From NCBI GenBank assembly GCA_035604195.1, contig DATNIY010000096.1, forward strand, positions 1 to 26,716: 26,716 bases of DNA, given 5' to 3'. The DNA is from DATJLY01 sp035604195. Its GTDB lineage: Bacteria; Pseudomonadota; Alphaproteobacteria; ATCC43930; CGMCC-115725. Position numbers and translations under genes: made by a program. Below are positions 24,040-26,716 of this stretch, piece after piece. The notes beneath the pieces were generated by a model, which saw only the letters and a program-made list of their open reading frames with translations, did not search any database and had not been told where the DNA came from. The first letter of the stretch is position 1; every line of letters begins with the position of its first letter.

Positions 24040-25239
24040 ATGGGGCGGCCGCGGCTGCCGGCAAGGCGCGGCGGGCGATGGCGCCGGTGGTTGGTCGTGC
24101 CGGCCGCGGCGGCGTGGCTCGGCGGCTGTTCGGTTCCCGATGCCGTCAACCCGGTCTCCTGGTACCACGGGCTGACCGGCGCGTCGAAGAGCGACGACAC
24201 GGCCGACCAGCCGAATCAAAAGAACCTCGCGCAGGGCAACAAGGAGCCTTATCCCAACCTCGGCGATGTTCCGGACGTCCCTGAGCGCGCCCTGAGCACG
24301 GTCGATCGCGAAAAGCTCGAAAAGAGCCTCATCGCCGACCGCGAGAACGCCAAATACACGGACCAGCAGCTCGAGGCCGGCAAGCCCGTGCCCGGTATCG
24401 CCGCGCCGCCGCCGCCGGCACCGGCATCGCCGGCGCAATCGCCGAGCGCGGCGCCGACAGCGCCGCCGTCGCCGAGCGCGCCGCCGGCGCCGCAAGCGAG
24501 CCAGAGCCCGGCCAAGGCTCCGGCGCCGACCCTGGCGAGCGCAGCCCCGGCAACGCCGCCGCCAGCCGCGACCGCGGCTCCTCCTGCCGCGCCCGCTCCC
24601 GCACCGCAACATGCAACCGCTTCCGTGCCGCCGCGCGGCTCCGAGTCCCCGCCGCAGGAGTCGCCGCTGGTCAGCCCGACCATCCCCGGCGTCCCGCAAA
24701 CCGGCGACACGCCGGTGGCTCCGCCGCCCGCTCCGCAGATCCCGCTGGTCCAGGCGCAAGCGGCGCCCGCGGCGGCGCCACAACCCGCTCGCGCCCCGGC
24801 CGCGCCGCCGGCAGCGCCGAAATCGCGGCCTCCGGCGCAAACCGCCGCGGCCGCGCCGCCGCGCTCGGCGACGACAGCATTGCTGCAGGATTTGCGGCGC
24901 CGCCAGCCCGAGATCTCCTACGAGGTGAGCGAGATCGGCTTTGCCAGCGACTCTGCCGCGATCGCCGAAGCGCAACACGATAATTTGAACGACATCGTCA
25001 AGCTCAAGCAGGAAGACGGCGGCAACGTTCGCGTCATCGGCTACGCCGAGCCGGCGAAGAGCGGCGATGCGGTGCAACGCGAAACCGATGGGCTGACCCT
25101 GGCGCTGGCGCGGGCGCAGGCGGTCGCGGAAGCGTTAACGCAGCGCGGCGTGCCCGCCGACCAGATCGCGATCGAAGCCGCGCCGGTGCGTCCCGGCCGC
25201 AGCGAGGCCCCGCGCGCCGAAATTTACCTCGAGCGCTGA
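24040..25239 (+). CDS. Pro/Ala-rich lipoprotein with OmpA-like C-terminus
   Basis: I do not recognise a named gene. The 399-residue product has a basic start (MGRPRLPARRGGRWRR), a short hydrophobic segment and the lipobox LGGC, giving an acylated C30. Residues about 31-120 form a polar domain (PDAVNPVSWYHGLTGASK, then TVDREKLEKSLIADRENAKYTDQQL over 91-115). Residues about 122-280 are almost only Pro, Ala, Ser and Gln, probably a periplasmic spacer. The end (about 290-399) resembles an OmpA-like domain: IGFASDSAAI, VRVIGYAEP, LALARAQAVAEAL. The peptidoglycan-binding Asp position is not conserved (GYAEP), while the Arg appears kept. ATG at 24040 follows GAGAGG; starts at 23980 and 24007 are less likely. 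Divergent from phaC, upstream of hom. Confidence 0.78.
   Translation: MGRPRLPARRGGRWRRWLVVPAAAAWLGGCSVPDAVNPVSWYHGLTGASKSDDTADQPNQKNLAQGNKEPYPNLGDVPDVPERALSTVDREKLEKSLIADRENAKYTDQQLEAGKPVPGIAAPPPPAPASPAQSPSAAPTAPPSPSAPPAPQASQSPAKAPAPTLASAAPATPPPAATAAPPAAPAPAPQHATASVPPRGSESPPQESPLVSPTIPGVPQTGDTPVAPPPAPQIPLVQAQAAPAAAPQPARAPAAPPAAPKSRPPAQTAAAAPPRSATTALLQDLRRRQPEISYEVSEIGFASDSAAIAEAQHDNLNDIVKLKQEDGGNVRVIGYAEPAKSGDAVQRETDGLTLALARAQAVAEALTQRGVPADQIAIEAAPVRPGRSEAPRAEIYLER
24403..24880 (+). repeat. Pro/Ala low-complexity coding tract
   Basis: About 480 bases encode mainly Pro, Ala, Ser and Gln with no exact tandem unit. It separates the lipoprotein's N-terminal part from the OmpA-like domain and may vary in length between strains. 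Confidence 0.7.
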
Positions 25240-25328
25240 CGACAAAACGGTCGCAACTTGCGGAGCGCGGGGGTACAAATGCGCCGGGGGGCACCGCCTA
25301 TCAGGGCCATCATCGACCCGCGCCTGCC

Positions 25329-26621
25329 GTGAAGCCGCCACTCAAGATCGCCATCGCCGGACTCGGTACCGTCGGCGCCGGCACCTTGCGCCTGTTGCGC
25401 GAGAACGCCGCGCTGATCGAACGGCGCAGCGGCCGCCGCCTCGTGGTGACCGCGGTCGCGGCGCGCGACCCAACCCGCGACCGCGGCGTCGCGCTTGCGG
25501 GTCTGCGCTGGGAGCGCGACGCGTTGGCGCTCACTGCGGCGCCCGATGTCGATGTCGTGGTCGAGCTCATCGGCGGCGGCGAGGGCATCGCCCGCGAGGT
25601 GGTGACCGCGGCGCTCAACCGCGGCAAGCACGTCGTCACCGCCAACAAGGCGCTCATGGCGCATCACGGCGCCGCGCTCGCGCAACTGGCCGAGGAGAAG
25701 CATGTCGCGCTCGCCTTCGAAGCGGCGGTCGCCGGCGGCATTCCCATCCTGAAAGCGCTGCGCGAAGGGCTCGCTGCCAACAATGTGAAACGGATCTATG
25801 GCATCTTGAACGGCACCTGCAATTACATCCTGACGGCGATGCGGGAGAGCGGGCGCGATTTCAACGACGTTCTCGCCGAGGCGCAACGCCTGGGCTATGC
25901 CGAGGCCGATCCCAGCTTCGACATCGACGGCATCGACGCCGCGCACAAGCTCGCGCTCCTGGCGTCGGTGGCGTTCGGGACAAGGGTGGACCTCGCCAGC
26001 GTTTACATCGAGGGCATTCGCCATGTCTCGGCGCTCGACATCGAGTTCGCCGCCGAACTCGGCTACCGCATCAAGCTTTTGGGGCTGGCGCGGCCGACCG
26101 CGCAGGGGCTCGAGCAGCGCGTCCATCCCTGCATGGTGCCGCGCACCACGCCGATCGCCCATGTCGAAGGCGTGTTCAACGCCATCATGGTCGAAGGCGA
26201 TTTCGTCGGCCGCGTCATGCTGGAAGGCCGTGGCGCCGGCGCCGAGCCGACCGCCTCGGCCGTGGTCGCCGACCTCCTCGACATCGCCGCCGAGCGTTGG
26301 TCGTACGGCTTTGCCGTGCCGGCCTCGGCGTTGCAATTGCGCGCGACCTCGCCGATGACCCGCCATCAGGGAGCGTATTACGTCCGCCTCATGGTGGTCG
26401 ACCGGCCGGGCGTCATCGCCGATATCGCCGCGGCGTTGCGCGACGAGGCCGTGTCGATGGAGCAGATGATCCAGCGCGGCCGCGCGCCCGGCGAAGCGGT
26501 TCCGGTGGTGCTGACGACGCATGACACCGAGGAAGCATCGATGCAACGCGCGCTCGACCAAATCGGCAAGCTGAAGACCGTGCTGGAGCCGCCGCGAATG
26601 ATCCGCATCGAGCAATTCTAG
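25329..26621 (+). CDS. hom: Homoserine dehydrogenase
   Basis: Hom reduces aspartate semialdehyde to homoserine, the branch point to threonine and methionine. The 430-residue product has an NAD(P)-binding domain with GLGTVGAG (11-18), K107 in VTANKALM, EAAVAGGIPIL (131-141), NGTCNYIL (161-168), and the catalytic pair D203 and K207 in IDGIDAAHKLALL. A C-terminal ACT domain (about 350-430, starting YYVRLMVVDRPGVIADIAAAL) suggests feedback control by threonine. The start is GTG at 25329 with no clear ribosome-binding site; no in-frame alternative lies upstream. A small inverted repeat, CGCAA-C-TTGCG (25252-25262), lies in the leader. The glpX start follows nine bases after the stop. Confidence 0.94.
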   Translation: MKPPLKIAIAGLGTVGAGTLRLLRENAALIERRSGRRLVVTAVAARDPTRDRGVALAGLRWERDALALTAAPDVDVVVELIGGGEGIAREVVTAALNRGKHVVTANKALMAHHGAALAQLAEEKHVALAFEAAVAGGIPILKALREGLAANNVKRIYGILNGTCNYILTAMRESGRDFNDVLAEAQRLGYAEADPSFDIDGIDAAHKLALLASVAFGTRVDLASVYIEGIRHVSALDIEFAAELGYRIKLLGLARPTAQGLEQRVHPCMVPRTTPIAHVEGVFNAIMVEGDFVGRVMLEGRGAGAEPTASAVVADLLDIAAERWSYGFAVPASALQLRATSPMTRHQGAYYVRLMVVDRPGVIADIAAALRDEAVSMEQMIQRGRAPGEAVPVVLTTHDTEEASMQRALDQIGKLKTVLEPPRMIRIEQF

Positions 26622-26630
26622 GAGGAAAAG

Positions 26631-26716
26631 ATGGCCGAAATCGCGACGATGGATCGTAACCTGGCGCTCGAAGCGGTGCGCGTCACCGAAGCCGCGGCGT
26701 TGTCGGCCTCGAAGCT
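26631..26716 (+). CDS. glpX: Class II fructose-1,6-bisphosphatase, 5' part only
   Basis: Only the first 28 codons lie in the window. The sequence MDRNLALEAVRVTEAAAL (from residue 7) is the hallmark GlpX N-terminus, an enzyme of gluconeogenesis. The hom-glpX order is known from Rhodospirillales and relatives. A strong ribosome-binding site (GGAGG) precedes the ATG at 26631. The gene runs off the right edge. Confidence 0.85.
   Translation, partial: MAEIATMDRNLALEAVRVTEAAALSASK

Noticed and set aside
23976..24200. A 74-codon minus-strand frame overlapping the lipoprotein start and the phaC upstream region
   Set aside because: No good ribosome-binding site or recognisable motif; it overlaps the lipoprotein signal sequence, and its length is expected by chance at this GC content.

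Overview
The window is a high-GC, densely packed stretch of chromosome from an alphaproteobacterium. The gene orders rpiB-glyA-nrdR-ribD-ribE-ribBA-ribH-nusB-thiL, bamE/ubiquinol-cytochrome c chaperone/yceD/rpmF/plsX/fabH/ihfA/merR-like and lipoprotein/hom/glpX are typical of that class, and the last suggests Rhodospirillales or a relative; the exact lineage is inference. I recognise 31 complete protein genes, one partial protein gene at the right edge and one tRNA. I see no insertion sequence, prophage, CRISPR array, toxin-antitoxin pair or defence gene. No gap between genes exceeds 300 bases; the largest is 274 bases at 18444-18717.

Region 1 (40-7061, + strand) is one compact gene string: ribose-5-phosphate isomerase B, serine hydroxymethyltransferase, the repressor NrdR, the riboflavin genes ribD, ribE, ribBA and ribH, the antitermination factor nusB and thiamine-phosphate kinase thiL. 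Many of the junctions overlap or nearly touch. The ribBA product keeps an intact dihydroxybutanone-phosphate synthase half, but its GTP cyclohydrolase II half has lost all three zinc cysteines, so the first step of riboflavin synthesis must be encoded elsewhere.

Region 2 (7151-9235) is a proton-pumping membrane pyrophosphatase of the potassium-independent type. It converges on bamE, an outer-membrane assembly lipoprotein. A divergent 70-base gap carries a plausible bamE promoter and a 15-base palindrome, and is followed by the ubiquinol-cytochrome c chaperone, the DUF177/YceD protein, ribosomal protein L32, plsX, fabH, ihfA and a MerR-like regulator (9832-14123). A tRNA-Pro(GGG) follows with a near-ideal promoter and a leader hairpin.

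Region 3 (14295-19503) is a mixed housekeeping section: a small uncharacterised winged-helix-like protein, cutA, an MFS transporter overlapped by a VOC-family protein, then on the minus strand an O-acetylhomoserine sulfhydrylase with a CoA-binding protein, and an ECHDC3-like crotonase that lacks both canonical catalytic glutamates.

Region 4 (19641-26716) holds rplM-rpsI behind a strong promoter, argC, a class I PHA synthase on the minus strand, a Pro/Ala-rich lipoprotein with an OmpA-like end, homoserine dehydrogenase and the start of glpX. Intergenic palindromic repeats of two families sit at 18513-18628 and 20711-20809 (related to each other) and at 21962-22046 (a different, two-hairpin element).

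I did not find a convincing novel multigene system. The most informative points are the degenerate RibBA domain, the catalytically altered crotonase, the palindromic repeats, and two poorly characterised proteins at 14295-14579 and 24040-25239. Long open frames on the opposite strand of most genes are explained by high GC and are rejected.
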